NCBI GenBank assembly: GCA_964035545.1
Contig: OZ037765.1
Span: 21,460,495 to 21,524,494, forward strand
Reading direction: 5' to 3'
DNA from: Bugula neritina
Taxonomy: Eukaryota > Bryozoa > Gymnolaemata > Cheilostomatida > Bugulidae
DNA length: 64,000 nucleotides
How positions within the stretch are numbered: position 1 is the stretch's first letter; each line of letters starts with the position of its first letter. Below, one piece after another: positions 1 to 12,511 of the stretch. The position numbers were made by a program, and so were the translations under genes. The notes under the pieces are model-generated. The model made no database searches. It saw only the letters and a list, made by a program, of their open reading frames with translations, and was not told the origin of the DNA.

Positions 1-3000
1 AACAACTCCACCAAGAGCTTCAATTTGGGCGCAAATCTCATTGGCATCTATATCTTCCTCTTCGTCTTCCTCCACTGCAAAGTTAATAATTAGTGTGAAG
101 ACATTCATTGGTCAGTCAATTCTCATGAGGCTTACAGTGTGAATACATTATCTGACAAACTCGAAGGTTACTAGAGCTTGGCTGTAGAAAAGAATTTCCA
201 AAAATTGAAGTTACAAATCTTAGCGTGCAGTGAAATAAGGTTTTGATGGCCTTCAAACTTGCTTGATCTTCGGCAATGGCTAATTAATTAACGAATCACT
301 TAGTGTTGTCAATATTTTTTTCGATTTCCAAATATAAATTACTTGCTTAAATTTTATCATTTCTGAGTGATAATGGTTTCTCTAATTGAACAGTTTTACA
401 AAACATCACTACTACACCTATACAACATTTAGGTGCAGTTGATTATGATAGTCCACGATTTTTTTGCAAGAATATAACTTCTTTTTGCTACATTTTTATT
501 TTATAACACAGGCTTTTTTCAAATTTTCATATGTTTATAATTTACAAGCAATGAAGCAAAAAGTTGAGCGCTCCACCACTACCGAATAACACCATCTTAG
601 TTGAACAAGCTGAAAATAAAATCAAACTTTTCACCTTACCTTGGGTGTCATCAGTATCTTGAATAGAGGTCTTTCTCATTATCCTGTCAACAGACTTGTT
701 TTTACACAGGTGAGTACACATGAATAACATTCCGTCAAACACCTTCAAATTATTAGTAGATGATTGGCCAAAGGTGAGAGAACTGCATGCTCCATCACTC
801 GGCTCTAGAAGAGATAACAACTCCAAAGCGTGGAACAGGTATTGCAAACAAAACATAAAATGATTATATGGATATATCCACAAAAATAAAAAAACTGTGA
901 AGTTACATCATAGTTATTTTACAGTTACAGTTGATTTATTATGCTAATCTGAAGCATGCATATATCACTTTGATACAACAAATAACCAACCTAGCTTCTT
1001 GGACTTAGAACTAGTTGCTTTTATTGGAGACTTTTGGATGTCACAAAAAAGTTCCGGTGCTTTTGCTATCTTTTCTACAAAAGAGAAAAGTGACATGATA
1101 GCCATGAGGTCAACCACATTTTATATGGTAGCAAGAACATAAAGGGGTGATGTTCTTCAGCACAACTTTACTTTATTCAACTGATAAACTGTCAAGCATT
1201 AAATAATAAAATAAAATCGCATTTACAGAGGAAAACGTAGCAGCGAATTCGTTGGAGTTGCGATGTTTCCATAATCATTTAAATATCTCTCTATGCAAAG
1301 GAACAGCCTCAAGGCGTATTAAAATGTCAATTTAAAACAGGAAAATATATGAATATGTATCTAGAAACATCTTAGCTCTCATTTAAATACAATGTGAAGG
1401 TTACTTCCAACACAGAATAAAGATATTATTTTCAAACTAGTCTATTACTATCTACATTTATGTAACATCATACTTGTAAATTATCATTACTTACAAAATT
1501 AGTTTGACCTTATCAACTAACATCATAAAATTTAATCTGTGTACTAGTCATTTACAACCTCAAACATGTGTGTCATGAAAATCAAATTGATTATATAATA
1601 GCTAAAACTATTATCAACTCTGACTTCTAATTCCAATGACTTTGATAGTTGAGTATAAACATAATCTAAATATAAAACTTAAGATGATAGAAATTCAATT
1701 TTGATTTCTGTTTATTTTTAGCTGAAGCTCAAATTAATCAATATCAGTATGAATATTCATATTACAATTATGATTTTATTATTATCTAATTATAAAAGAT
1801 ACCAATTATTATTTGATTATATTGGCTAAAATACCAGTATTGAGCATACATAGTTAGGAAAATAATTTTGTTTTAATAAAAATGAAGGTCAGTGTCTAAA
1901 ATTTAACTGCAATACAAAGATAAATAATAGTAATTATAATAACATTTATTATCATTGAAGTTGCATGCATTGAATGGATCATTTATATAGATAATTTAGT
2001 ACCTAATAAAACATTGAAAAGAGTGTATGTAAAGCATGTCTCTATCGTGCAACATCATTATAAAAATAGCCAGTATACATACCAGGAGAAAGCAATGAGT
2101 TTCCACTTATTTCATCCATCAGTTTAGCGCTTTTTGCATCTTCATTTGCACGGAGGAAATTACTTTGTTGACTGGCTTCATCAGAAGAGTAGAGTTGAGA
2201 GTGAGTCAATAATGATATCTTGAGATTGTTGAACTGATCAGCATCAAGACAAATGCCACCAGGTGAAACCCTATAATATATTATATTTTATGGAAAACAA
2301 ACTTATTGCACACTAGTATATATTTACAATACATGTGTTTAAACCTGCTAAATATTTTTAAAGAGTTGTCTTTCCATGTTTACTGCATCAATCACTATAA
2401 AACATAATTGATGAAATGCTTTCAACATTTATACGCATACAGCCGTATACTATTACTAAGTCCTAGTCTCAAATTAGTTGCTAATGTAATCGCATTGCCG
2501 CAACACTGATTGGAATTATTTTACAATTCTTATTCTACAAAATTACATACATGTCTTAAGTCAGACAGGTGTGTAAATAAACTAAACAAGTAGCGGTGAA
2601 GCAAAATTCTTGCTGAGACTAGAGGTATATTTACATGACAGAATAAAGTCTCATTGTAGAACTACCTGTGCTCAGAGGGAGAATCATTATTGACAAAAGA
2701 TACTGTGTACAAGCCATCATCCTTGTCTAACACTACAGCTAGCTGGTATTCTTCGTCCGCATTCAGCGCATACACCGGGTGCTGTTTAGGTATGTGCTGT
2801 GTTACTAACAGATCTTTTTTAGATATAATTAGGGCATTGTTGTCATCAAACACAACTTGCCACCTATGTCAATCAGTTTGAATAAGTCAATTCAATTATA
2901 TATTACATCATTCATCTACTATGACTATCAGAATGTCGACAGACATGCACTTTAACAGTTTTAGTTCTTACCATTGAACTATAAGCTGTTCAGTAGTTCT

Positions 3001-6000
3001 TACTTTTTAATTTATTTTCAAAAAATATAAAACCATTCAATGATTACATAACAAATTTAATTAATTCAAAAGGTAATGCAGTTACATTGATCGAGAATTG
3101 AAATAGCGGAGAATGACCAACCTGTCAATACCAGGCACTTTCTGAGCCACCCTACCAAAATAGTAGTGACCATCTGCGGGCCACCTACCCAGCACTCTAG
3201 CTCCAGCGACCAACTCAGCACCTTGAGGAGCTGGTATGTTTCTAGCTGACCGGTATGGATAAGCTGCCGGCTTACTGAGAAATATTCACATAAATATTTA
3301 CAACTCCTTACAATGATTTTTTAGAAAGTCGTAACTCTAGTCTCTAAAAGTGTAAAACATATTATAATGCAACTCACCATTTGGCATTTCTTTTCTTTCT
3401 CTTTGTGGGTTTAGTTAGCGTTTGTGAAACTGCATCAAGTCTTGAAAAAGCAAAAACGTTTGTAATTGAAACAAATCACAGTCACTCTGCTACTGCTATC
3501 TATCAAAGTTAACATGGAATTATGACTAGAGATCAGACAAAAAAAGGTAATAACTTGGTGAGACGCCAATAGCTAAAGAGCTTACCTAATGGGTGCGGTA
3601 TGTTGAGATTCATACAGGGGCTCAGTATCAGCGTTTGAAACATCTCCCTCTCCATTGGCTAGATTACTCTGAATAACAGTTCAGGTGATAAACTAGTTGA
3701 TATCATCGAACATGTCCCATATAGAGAATTACACATATTCAAAATTCATGTTTCACTGTGCACTACGCTACTATACTATCTCTCTCTACCAAGCCATAAT
3801 ACGTAGCAGACTTACAGTTGCAGAGTTTTGATGCTCTTTACCTTCATGTGAGAAATGTCTTTGTCTATTACCTACCAGTACAGCATAGTACCAGCTTATG
3901 CATTATATAAACAAACACATGCATAAAAGTATATATTTGGCACGCAATAGCAGCAACTAAAGCCAAAAAGGTCTATTGAATAATATATTTTTGATTTTCC
4001 CCCAAAAATTATAACAACTTTCAAGCAGAGAAAACTTAACGGTGTATGAGAGATTCCAAATTTTAGACCTACATGTACATGCCAGAATGGAAAATCTTTT
4101 ATTTTAAAATAGAAAAAACAAGCCTGGGAATTTATGGACAAATATTATTATTGTTGATACTTCAAAAACTGTTTTTGTTAGGCTTAGTCTTAATGTCTGA
4201 ATGCAAGCTTTTACATTTATTTTGTTTGTTTTTGAAGGGACGTTTACTGCGAAAAAGCTATAGTGTGCTAATTTAATATGGTTCAACATGTTGAACAAAT
4301 ACTGTGAAAAAATCCTGCAGTAGTGATCTAATTGGCTGAATACTACAGGCAATTCTGTTTTTCTCGTTTCAGGCGTATGTTTCTGTTTTTATTGACTGCG
4401 ATTTTATGCTTTTATTGAGTATTGAGTGTGAGAGTTCAAAATGAAATAATTTATTTAAACATTTGGCAGTAAAGTCAAGAAAGTATATTAGAGGTCACTC
4501 AGACTTCGCTCCTGTTGGTAACGTATTGAGCGTGGCAGGTAACTAACGAGTTAGCACGAGAAAATCATATTGTGATAGGACCTTAACAATGCTACTAACT
4601 AAGATAACGAATAATAAGGTTCTTGATAATTCTACTACTTCCATTTCCCTATCCCTTTGTGTGTAGCAGCATTTAGCAGTAGCAACGAACTGTTAGGTTA
4701 GCAACGTTAATAGCCGCAGTAAAATAACGTTGTAGCGGAAATTGTAGTACGGATATTAACAACATAGCAGCATAAGTAGCTGGAGTAATACAAGCAATAG
4801 TAACTCAACCTACCATTAACAGCTGCTAAAATATGATGTCTTTGTTGAGAAACAAGAGCCTTCAGGTGATTGTCAGGCTTTGGTAACTTTGCTAATTGAG
4901 AATTTTTAGAAGCATCAGGAGGAGAGGAACTCTTAGTTTCTCGCAATTTAGGCACAGCTGGACTCAAGAATACGTCATCACTGCTACGGTGAGCTTTTAA
5001 AATTAAGTCTACAAAATATCATTCTATTGAAAGAACGACAATATTGCAAGTCAGAATAGCTAATTAGTTACAAGCACCTACATTTTTGACAAATCACAAG
5101 TATTTATATTTTGCAATCTCTTTAGAGTAGATGCAAGACAAAATGGTTGTTGCCACTAACAGAGGTCAACTCTGATTCACAACCTGTTATACAAGACTTG
5201 ACAGCGTAGGTAACACTGTAAGCAAGCAATTTGGCAACGCAAGTTAAATTTCTATGCACACTAGTGCATTTAGGAGCATCATTGGAGAAATTGAGACAGC
5301 CTAAATTCATTATTTTATTGTTAAATTTTGGTTTGGGGCGCAGATTAAAATTCTCGAGAGAGCATAACTTCTTATGTTACATTTCTAATCTAGAATACAG
5401 ACTTTTCTCATTTTCTCCATTACTGCACCTACCTCCACTAGTGGATCACCCACCTTGAGATCCAGAGGATGTACCAGAGGAGTGACTACCGCTGTCGGCC
5501 AGGTAGCCAGATGACTGTGATGAGCTGCTAGGAGACAGATCCCCTGCTGACTCTGAGTGGATTATGGCTCCATTAGCATCGCAGTAAACGATTTTACAAT
5601 ATGCGTATGCGTACTTAAGCACTTTTCCATTAGGCAACACCTTTGTCTGCAGAAAGCATTACATTAGATCATTGCTTCTGTAAAAAGGCTAGTAGAAAAA
5701 ATAAGATAATATTTTGACACTTTTGAAACAAGAACAATTACAATTATAACTTTTAGTATTAATACTTGAACATCAAGATGAGGCATACTTTGACACTTTT
5801 TGACGAATCTCTATCTTGACTACTGGACGAATCTAAAGCCAAAAATAAAAATTAGTATTGCATAACAACTGTGGCCTATCATATATAGTCTTAGCAGCTC
5901 ACAAGAAAACTCAACAGAAAGCTAGCAAGTCATGAATTACGACACAAGTTGGGAATTAACTTTGGAAATTTGTATTACATACTGCTACATTATTGGTAAT

Positions 6001-8350
6001 GTAATAATATGGAGTAGCTCTGATGATAGAATTTCTTTATTATGCATAAAATATGATAATAATATACAGAGTACAAACTATTGTATGCAGTGCACTGTCA
6101 GTGGTAATGATGAACATATTGGTTAGTTATGATGCCATACTGAATGACACCATATGACACAAACAAAGGCTATAAAATAATGTCTGTAAATCTCTATATA
6201 TAGATGCTACTTTTAAGATACATGTGCATTTACCTTGGCTTTGGGACTCTAAAGTAAGCCTAGCTCTTTTCTTTGGTGGCAATATCTGGTCAAATAGAAT
6301 GTAAGAGTTAATTCAAACAATACAAATAACTGTGCTGCAGCTGATTCTATAGTACTTTATACTGATTAGGAATTCTATATCATGTGTTATACAATGAGCA
6401 AATTCACCTGTGAATGCCCTTCCTGGGAATTACTATCAGACCCGTAACTACCTGCAATACAAGTGAGAATAGTGGCCAGTAGCCTTGACTGGCAAATATT
6501 AAATGCTAGATGCAACACAGCATCACACAAGAAATGGATTATTGAAGTCATCAACTAAATAAGTAAAAATCATGTCAGTTGGAACCTTTGAGTAATGAAT
6601 GTAAAGCATTAAAGACTTTAAATGAACAAAAATGCCGGCACATACCTACCAAGAAAACTCTTAAAAATTTTACTCTTGTAATGTCATGTTTTCTCAACCA
6701 ATTCAACTCTCAGATGCCCGATGACCAGGTCATAACATGATTTACTAACTAATTCTTCAATATCACTTTTTACTCAATAAGTTTTGGAAGTGAGAATGAT
6801 TGAGGTACAAGTTAGGTTGTGTGTGTCCGTGTGTTCGAGTATGACCTAAACTACTAGTAATGCATTGGCAAAGCCTTATAGGATTTAGAAAGTTAAACCA
6901 TTTTTACAAACAGCTGTAGAATGTAGATAACAGCAACACATTTCATCAATTGAAATGAAAAATAAGTACCTTTGTCGCCATGGGGTCGACATTCAGGTGG
7001 GCTTTCAAAAAGTAGTTGTGAATTGGGAGTCAAGATGACTGTTTCCTGACTATCGCCATTTTTCTCCCTGAGACAAATATATAGAATAGCAGAAAAATAA
7101 CAAAGCTATGCCCATGGAGAGCGACAAATCCAAACAAAGGAAAACTCAGTGTTGAAGAGCTGCACGCACGAATTTCATTATTATGGACTGTTTAGAAAAC
7201 TGGGTATCCCATGATAAAAATGATCTCATTTTGAAATCTCACTTGAAATTCACAATAATTCATGATTGAAGTAACTAAACTGAAACCCGTAAAGTGGGAT
7301 GTTAAATAGTACTCAGTCCATTGGATCAACCATTGCAAGAGCTTTCAGCAAGAGATCCAAACAAAACAGCACTAGTTTGTTTTTAAACTTTACTAGTGGT
7401 CCTAAGGAAGTATGCTGCATATGGCAAGACTTTTCAGTAGCAAGAAAGTTGTACTAAAAGGCTGAGTTTCCTTAACTTTAAGGTGAAATAGATAGCATAC
7501 CTCTCATAGGGAGATGAGGTTTTCAAGCCGACAAAGCTAGCTTGATCTACAAAAACATAACACATTTAGTATTGTATTTTAACTTAGTGTGTTGTGTAAT
7601 AGAAAAATATAGTCTATAATGTAGAAAAACAAAAAAAGATTTCAAATAAGGTACAATTTCACTTTGAATGCAATGCATTCATAAGAACATTTAGTCTCCT
7701 ACAAAAAATTCTGAGGCACACATCTTTCCTTTAGGTAGACAGAATAAATCTTAAGATTTTTCTTAATATAAATGGTTATTACAGGAAAAAACTATTTTCA
7801 GATATCCAAATTATGTATGCATTTGGTCTGCAACACAAAAAATAAATCAGTAAATACAAGCAGTATTAGCTGCCAGAACATAGGTTCTCAAATAGAAAGA
7901 AACTGTAGTCCAAAGAAGTGTTCATTAATTCTATTGGTAACCTGTACAAGCTGTGAGCCAACTGTGAAACTGTTCTTATACAATAAGATTTGCTGCAAAT
8001 TAGTTAACTTTCTACCCTTGTGTGAAGCTATGAAAAATCATATTATTGATGCATAGCTTCATGCAAAACTATACAATACAATGGCATATTACAAGGGAGA
8101 ATGTGAGCCTCGGAAATACTTGAGAAAAAAAATTAAAATTCACTAAACTGCAACTCACCAGCTGAAAGTGACAATTGTGTTGCATATCCTGCTTCGGGAT
8201 TTTGGCATTCTCCGGAAGACAAGCAAGCCTATTGAAGGAAAGCAAGTTGTGTAATTTGCATAGCAGGTTTTTGCACAATCAACATTCAATCTATTAACTT
8301 ATTTCGATGAGGAAAAAAACACCTACTTGGCTGTCAATTGGCTGACTCAT
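1..8350 (-). CDS. TP53BP1: 53BP1-like DNA-damage adaptor, 3' end beyond window
   Basis: Eighteen phase-consistent exons, read downward: 8350-8327, 8228-8159, 7546-7501, 7067-6970, 6451-6408, 6285-6234, 5832-5789, 5646-5450, 4983-4814, 3871-3816, 3668-3586, 3440-3378, 3274-3122, 2863-2666, 2270-2083, 1074-991, 804-640, 74-1 (603 codons in window). The first ~190 residues are Ser/Gln-rich with many SQ sites and an NLS-like PPKKRAR. Residues ~316-433 match the 53BP1 tandem Tudor (GRW, HYYFG, VVFDDNN, then YALNADEEYQLAVV). A short linker leads to the first BRCT repeat (LKVFDGMLFM), whose continuation is cut by the window edge. Vertebrate 53BP1 binds H4K20me2 and H2AK15ub nucleosomes at DNA breaks. 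The start ATG at 8350 lies 24 bp inside an exon open back to its acceptor at 8373, so a further upstream coding exon is possible. The human protein is 1972 residues, so this one is much shorter. Introns hold nothing recognisable; the largest is 1075-2082. Confidence 0.88.
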
Positions 8351-8651
8351 CCTTTTACTAAAATTTGGGTAACCTGAAAGACAAAATATAGAGTCCTGTT
8401 AAGATAAGGCCTTGTTCTGCAACATTAATGAAAAATTGTCTATTTTCATTCTTTTCCTACTTTTTACTATTTTTTTTGTATTTAGATTTAGGCACCTGCA
8501 TTTATAATTAATGGCTTTTCACAACTTTTGAACCAGTTTTAACAGTTTCAATAATTTTAGTTATTCCTCTCTCTCCCTCAAATGTTATTTTAATAAGGAA
8601 TGATCATTTAATTAGCACGTTACAAGAAGTTATACAATACACTTACACTTA

Positions 8652-8826
8652 GGGCACTTTCGGATTCCCTACGCGTAGGGGTAACTGTAGGCCCTACGCG
8701 ATGCATTCGATAGCCAACGCGTACCCCATCGAAAAAGAAGCTCATCGAGGGGTACCCGACAGAGAGAAAGTGAGCAAATTCATCGATGAGCCCAGTAGGC
8801 TACGCGTAGGGAATCCGAAAGCGCCC
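8652..8826. mobile_element. PIF/Harbinger-like MITE, 175 bp
   Basis: The ends form a long terminal inverted repeat of about 26 bp. It begins GGGCACTTTCGGATTCCC on the left and ends GGGAATCCGAAAGCGCCC on the right, and both arms continue into a CTACGCGTAG palindrome. The element is flanked by TTA on both sides (8649-8651 and 8827-8829), which fits the 3-bp TWA target duplication of PIF/Harbinger transposons. It is clearly more GC-rich than its surroundings and has no ORF, so it is a non-autonomous copy. The near-perfect arms suggest recent insertion. Confidence 0.75.
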
Positions 8827-9238
8827 TTAATCTTAAGCTTAATCCCACAGCTTCAAGTATACTAAAATATACTGATACAATGTAATATACTAAAATATTA
8901 TTTTAAACATTTCACTTTATAAGCATAATGGTTAAGATGGATGTGAGTATATATTTATCATATTTATGTTAATACTACTTTATTAATGTTTGTTAATTTA
9001 GACAAAGTCCGTAACAGTGTAATAAATTTTATTTACATTTCATTTCTAAAGTTTATAGCCATATTAACATGCAAGACCATAATAAAAACTAGATTTTCAA
9101 ATACCAAGCATTAGCAAAAGCCAAAGTGAAAGTTTGCCACCAAAAGGTATCATCAGAGCTGAGTAAAAGTAATACATTAAGTCTAATAGCAAGTCAAATC
9201 AATCGTTGATTAAGTCAAGCCATTGCCAGACAAAATAT

Positions 9239-9910
9239 TGTAATGGATTTTAATCGTTGTCGTCATCATGTTCTGAAAGTTCTAGTAATTATACCCGCCA
9301 TTATTATAATTGACTTGGCATAACTTTTGAATGCCGCCAAATGTTGTAATTATAGCTAAGCTCTTAGCGTAATGATTGTGAATTGCGTTTCCTATCTTAG
9401 TTTGTTTATAAAATACTGTAATAGTTTTTGTTGAGTTATTTCCCCTTCCTCCCCCTTTTCTTATTTTTTTGTAAGTAGATTATGGTATTTGGAGCCGATT
9501 TTCGGCAGTTTCAGAGTTCTGGACATGCGATTTTCCGATGTGAGTCCAGAGCTCCAAATTTTGACTGAATGTCGGACCTACTCAGAGGCAGGAAAATTTA
9601 CTAGTATATAAGTGGGCGAGTTTCCAGTGTTAATTCAGTCTACCACTGGAGCTCTACCTATGCACATCTAAAGAATGATAACGGAATCTTTTATTTGAAC
9701 TTCAAGAAGACTTTTATTTTCACAATAGTAATAAGGCATGCAGATTGCTTAATTTATTTCATAAATAACCCACAAGTTACTACAATATGTAGTGATGTTA
9801 AGTCAAGTTAGTAATCCTAGGAAATTGTCAGTAGTAGAGGCAATTCAAGTGTTTCATCCCACTTGGACGCTTTCCAGCTACACGCTATTTTTTATTTTGG
9901 TACCGTTACA
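9239..9910 (+). mobile_element. Possible solo LTR
   Basis: The segment has an LTR-like arrangement: it begins TGTAAT and ends GTTACA, near inverted ends. A TATA-like box (AGTATATAAGTGG) lies near 9604, followed within about 40 bp by an initiator-like TTCAGTCTACC. Polypyrimidine and AATAAA-like stretches are also present. No matching target duplication is visible and no internal retrotransposon coding sequence follows. The boundaries are therefore guesses, and this could be another kind of repeat. Confidence 0.3.
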
Positions 9911-10544
9911 TATAGGAATACACCTATAATATATACCTATATAAATGTTGCATTGGTTGCTAAATAACTATAGCTAATATAAATTATCTGGGATAATGTT
10001 CCAATTTTCAAGGATTTGTGTAGTACAAAAAAGCAGTAATATATTAATAATAGACATCTTTAATGAGTACTTAGTAACGAAATATCTTTTCAAACAACAA
10101 GAAGTATAGAAAATGTAAAATTAATAAGTTAATGCAGATTAAAGCAATTTATTTATGTGCTAAATAACAAGCAATTGATCCAAGTTTATTTAAATATGCA
10201 TATATTTCAATAGTATTCAAATAAATTGCACATAGAATATGTATTGTACCAAAACAAATAGCGTCTAACTGGGAAGCTTCCATGTAGGAAGACACCAATT
10301 CAAGCATTAAAATGACTTGAGCCCATACTTGGGTAGCGTCATTTACTTTTAGTGGTAAATGTGTCAGTGTGTATAAGTATAACATTGTGATTAACAATAC
10401 CATTAAGTTTAACTATATCAGTATTAGTATATGATAATAACTATAAGCGACTATATGTGTAGTACTAGTATCTCAATCTGTATGCATGTGTGTATTTAAC
10501 TATATCATATTCATAATGATAATCAATATGAGTATAATAATAGT

Positions 10545-10930
10545 TATAGTGGTGGGACACATCCACTGAATACTTAAAGCACGACATTGAAATGGTCCAA
10601 AATGGTGCCGTTAGATTCATATCCAAAATCAAAGGAAGAGATAGTGTAACTGCGGCACGAGAAGAGCTATGATTAGAAACACTAGCAACTAGAAGAATGA
10701 ACACGAGGCATACTCTTCTCATACCCTTGTTATCCAAAGAGGAAAATCACAAATCGCTCATGTGCACATATGATGAACTTATGAAGCAAAGCTCTGAAAG
10801 TATGACAGTCGCCAGAGCAACATCTCGCGGTGTACCCCCACAATCTATGCAAAATAAATCCACTTATTACAATAGCTTTTTACCAAAGACAGTACAGAAC
10901 TTAAATCTAAACTTTCTATACAGTAAAAGT
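10545..10930 (+). mobile_element. Decayed non-LTR retrotransposon (LINE) 3' end
   Basis: Translation shows the C-terminal tail typical of LINE reverse transcriptases of the CR1/jockey type: WDPST, then HDIEMVQNGAVRFISKIKG, an RDSVTAAREEL motif, LETLATRRM and a degenerate tail. An in-frame stop (TGA at about 10670) lies inside the conserved part, and no upstream catalytic domain is present, so this is a 5'-truncated dead copy. The family-level call rests on the WDP...DIE.VQ..A.RF signature. Confidence 0.7.
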
Positions 10931-11139
10931 GATCTACATTTATATGTAATGATGTGCCCACTAGTCATTTGACAACTAATTGACATGTACGAGCTAACCA
11001 AAGACTGCAACCTATTGAGGAGCACCACTTGCTATATGCTCTAGTGCTTTCTAAAGAAGAAGAGGTAAGAGAGGCGATGCCTCACTGATGGGAACACATA
11101 TTATGTTTAAACATAGGGGTTTAACTTTAGAATTATAGT

Positions 11140-11238
11140 AAAATTGAGCAATTATTTATTTTATATAATAATATTAATTATTAATATGAATTATAATACT
11201 AAAAATAAATAAAATTATCCAGTAGTAGCAGTAGTAGC

Positions 11239-11269
<31 letters not shown>

Positions 11270-11480
11270 CTATTACTACTAATAGTAATAGTAATACTAC
11301 TACTAGTAGTCTAGTAAGTGTAACTGTAAGTAGTTATACTTATCTAATTGTTATTCACTTATAGTTATTGTTATACTAATACTTAGTCTTACATTTTAAG
11401 TTTAACTTAATGATAATCGTATACTATTACTATTAATGTATTACTTGCTTGACTTACTTGAAAATGCAATCACGTTAGAC
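11140..11480. repeat. Low-complexity tract with (TAG)n microsatellite
   Basis: The core at about 11218-11270 is a run of AGT/TAG trinucleotides with occasional CAG. It is followed by its inverted form (ACTATTACTACT) and a long degenerate mix of TAATAG and ACTTATAG units. The mix of units on both strands gives local palindromes. No coding potential is visible. Confidence 0.85.
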
Positions 11481-11539
11481 CACTAAATTACTATTAGTGT
11501 AAGCGAAGTGCCTCGTTTGGTGAACAGAATTGTTAGATG

Positions 11540-11945
11540 TAGTTTATACTTTCATCACATAGGTGCAGTTCTGTTTTAAGACTTTGGTGTCAGTACAGGG
11601 CCTTGTGAGGCGTGTCTGTGAGCAGCATTTGATGTTATATTCATATCACGTATCGTTCTGAATAGGAAGCTGTTATGAAATAGTGAGGTGTTGGTCCTGC
11701 AAGTGGTGGGCATGACATTTGACTGGAACCTGGTGGTAGCTGATGTAGTGTTCATACGATTTTGAGAGTGAAGGATGATATTCCTCTTTGGCCAGGATCC
11801 GCATCAAGATACTAAGTCGTAGGTCTTTGCGCCTGTTTTGCAGGGGGGTTAATTCAAGCCTAGATCTTGCCTCATCTGAGCCACCCCTGCCACAAATCTC
11901 ACAGCCTGCTCTTGCACTTGCTCGATGTCTACTGCAGCCTTAGTA
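11540..11945 (-). mobile_element. Second decayed LINE 3' end, opposite strand
   Basis: The minus strand encodes the same reverse-transcriptase C-terminal signature as the copy at 10.5 kb: DIEQVQEQAVRFVAG, then after a frameshift GSDEARSRLEL, LQNRRKDLRLS and LAKEEYHPSLS. The two share the order DIE.VQ..AVRF, R.EL, RR..., LSKEE/LAKEE, so they belong to the same or sister families but are clearly diverged. Frame changes and stops make it a pseudogene. Confidence 0.7.
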
Positions 11946-12250
11946 TTACTAATATAGCAATACTAGTACTAGTACTAGTAGTAATACTTATACTTGTAAC
12001 TTATAGTTATACGACTAACACAGTAACAGTAAGTGATTAACAGTAACACTAACAGCCAACAGGTAATAGTAATACAAAGTTTAGCACCATGACCAACAGT
12101 AACTCTAAGACTAAGAGTAAGAGTAACTTTAAGTACTAACGTTTAACAGTGACTGAACTTCAAGTACCCGTGATCACTGATTATCATTGTGATACTGATT
12201 CAATAAACTATAACGCTCCAAATTATTATTCCTAATAAAGCAACACTAAT
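11946..12250. repeat. Low-complexity tract of TACTAG and AACAGTA-like units
   Basis: Short imperfect units (ACTAGT, TAACAGTAA, CTAAGAGTAA) dominate and no single period persists. The composition resembles the tracts at 11.2, 16.9, 25.9, 49.5 and 63.3 kb. Confidence 0.7.
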
Positions 12251-12322
12251 ATTAATACTAACAGACACCAAAATGTAGTTTACAGAGATTCACCTCACCA
12301 TGCCATGTGTTGCGATTGAAAC

Positions 12323-12511
12323 CTAAAAACAATTCGCACGTGCTGAATTCAAGATTGTTGAGCGCGCGTTGCAACTATCGCTCAAAGGGTTAAAGGGCAA
12401 ATATACTTGCATCACTTCGTCTCTGTTCGGAAGTCGCACCAGGACGCACACAACAAATGTACAATGAACCTTTCGTCTCTGCGGAGCAGAAAAATAATAT
12501 TTGCAGAACAA
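12323..12511 (-). other. Short GC-richer ORF of unknown nature
   Basis: A 62-codon ORF lies in an island that is clearly less AT-rich than its surroundings. The peptide contains VRLPNRDEVMQVYLPFNP and a Cys residue pair, but I recognise no family and see no splice context. A repeat-derived fragment is as likely as a gene. A CACGTG E-box lies at its 3' border near 12337. Confidence 0.2.

Noticed and set aside
5122-5310. Possible extra 53BP1 exon
   Set aside because: Joining 5450 to 4983 is already phase-consistent, and this ORF lacks good splice borders and family similarity.
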